Assembly: GCA_015257125.1 (NCBI GenBank)
Contig: JABZKU010000004.1
Coordinates: 1-64,000, forward strand
Direction: 5' to 3'
Length of the DNA stretch: 64,000 nt
From: Prevotellaceae bacterium
GTDB taxonomy: Bacteria; Bacteroidota; Bacteroidia; Bacteroidales; Bacteroidaceae
Position 1 is the stretch's first letter. Each line of letters opens with the position of its first letter. Below are positions 63,901-64,000 of this stretch, piece by piece. The translations under genes and the position numbers were made by a program. Under the pieces are notes generated by a model that was given only the letters and a program-made list of their open reading frames with translations, was not told the origin of the DNA and did no database searches.

Positions 63901-64000
63901 CAAGTGATACGATCCCCAATAAGTGAACGTGTAGACGAGCATTTGCGAATCGCCAAGCAGCGGGCGAAGAACCGTACAAGGAATTGAGACACAGCGTAAG

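Noticed and set aside
63720..63992. 90-residue minus-strand reading frame
   Set aside because: It lies in the repeat module and its counterpart at 24.3 kb does not keep the same frame, so it is unlikely to be a gene.

Overview
The window looks like a chromosomal segment of a Bacteroidales bacterium, probably in the Prevotella/Alloprevotella/Porphyromonas part of the order. The evidence is Bacteroidetes-type promoters (CTTG, 19-20 nt, TAnnTTTG), a Bat aerotolerance operon, Na+-NQR with a menaquinone pathway, and Bacteroidetes-specific families (DUF4348, DUF4922, DUF4199, DUF6048, DUF6452). The species is not determined.

Layout. 0.4-5.9 kb (+): secreted M64 peptidase, then ftsK-lolA-trxB. 6.1-8.3 kb (-): PiT-type phosphate transporter with a PhoU-like tail. 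8.4-16.8 kb (-): moxR-DUF58-DUF4381-like-batA-B-C-D-E operon. 17.2 kb (-): small HTH regulator. 18.2-24.0 kb (+): complete nqrABCDEF operon with its own promoter, GC-rich leader hairpin and terminator. 24.1-28.4 kb: an accessory scar of repeats, orphan immunity genes (ankyrin/SUFU-like, a small beta-rich protein, SUKH), two decayed toxin C-termini and remnants of IS30 and IS982 elements. 28.5 kb: tRNA-Cys(GCA). 28.6-34.2 kb (+): lptB, an S9 peptidase, a DUF4348 lipoprotein and murB. 34.7-37.5 kb (-): a DMT transporter, truA and rpsF-rpsR-rplI. 37.8-56.9 kb (+): clpC, then a long co-directional run holding a giant GT-DUF4922-SpoIID fusion, an AmpG-like permease, DUF4199, GT2, DUF6452, DUF6048, apbE, a Crp/Fnr regulator, mazG, menF, menD, menB and a menC-menE fusion. 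57.0-61.8 kb (-): an unknown protein, then a MORN-lemA-DUF3137-DUF1266 module. 62.1-63.1 kb: a frameshifted IS30-family transposase. 63.1-64.0 kb: non-coding sequence with a second, inverted copy of the 24 kb repeat module.

How the parts connect. Na+-NQR oxidises NADH with menaquinone. The men genes supply the quinone and ApbE attaches FMN to NqrB and NqrC, so the two distant loci form one respiratory system, with a Crp/Fnr-type regulator inside the second. The SpoIID fusion and AmpG-like permease suggest peptidoglycan turnover or salvage, and murB, lptB, lolA and ftsK are core envelope and division functions.

The most unusual items are: the GT/HIT-like/SpoIID fusion, which has no visible export signal; the MenC-MenE fusion; the graveyard of polymorphic toxin and immunity genes; a roughly 0.6 kb non-coding element in inverted orientation at both ends of a 40 kb segment; and a family of short palindromic repeats that has entered a transporter gene in frame. 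All family assignments were made by eye from motifs; no database search was run.
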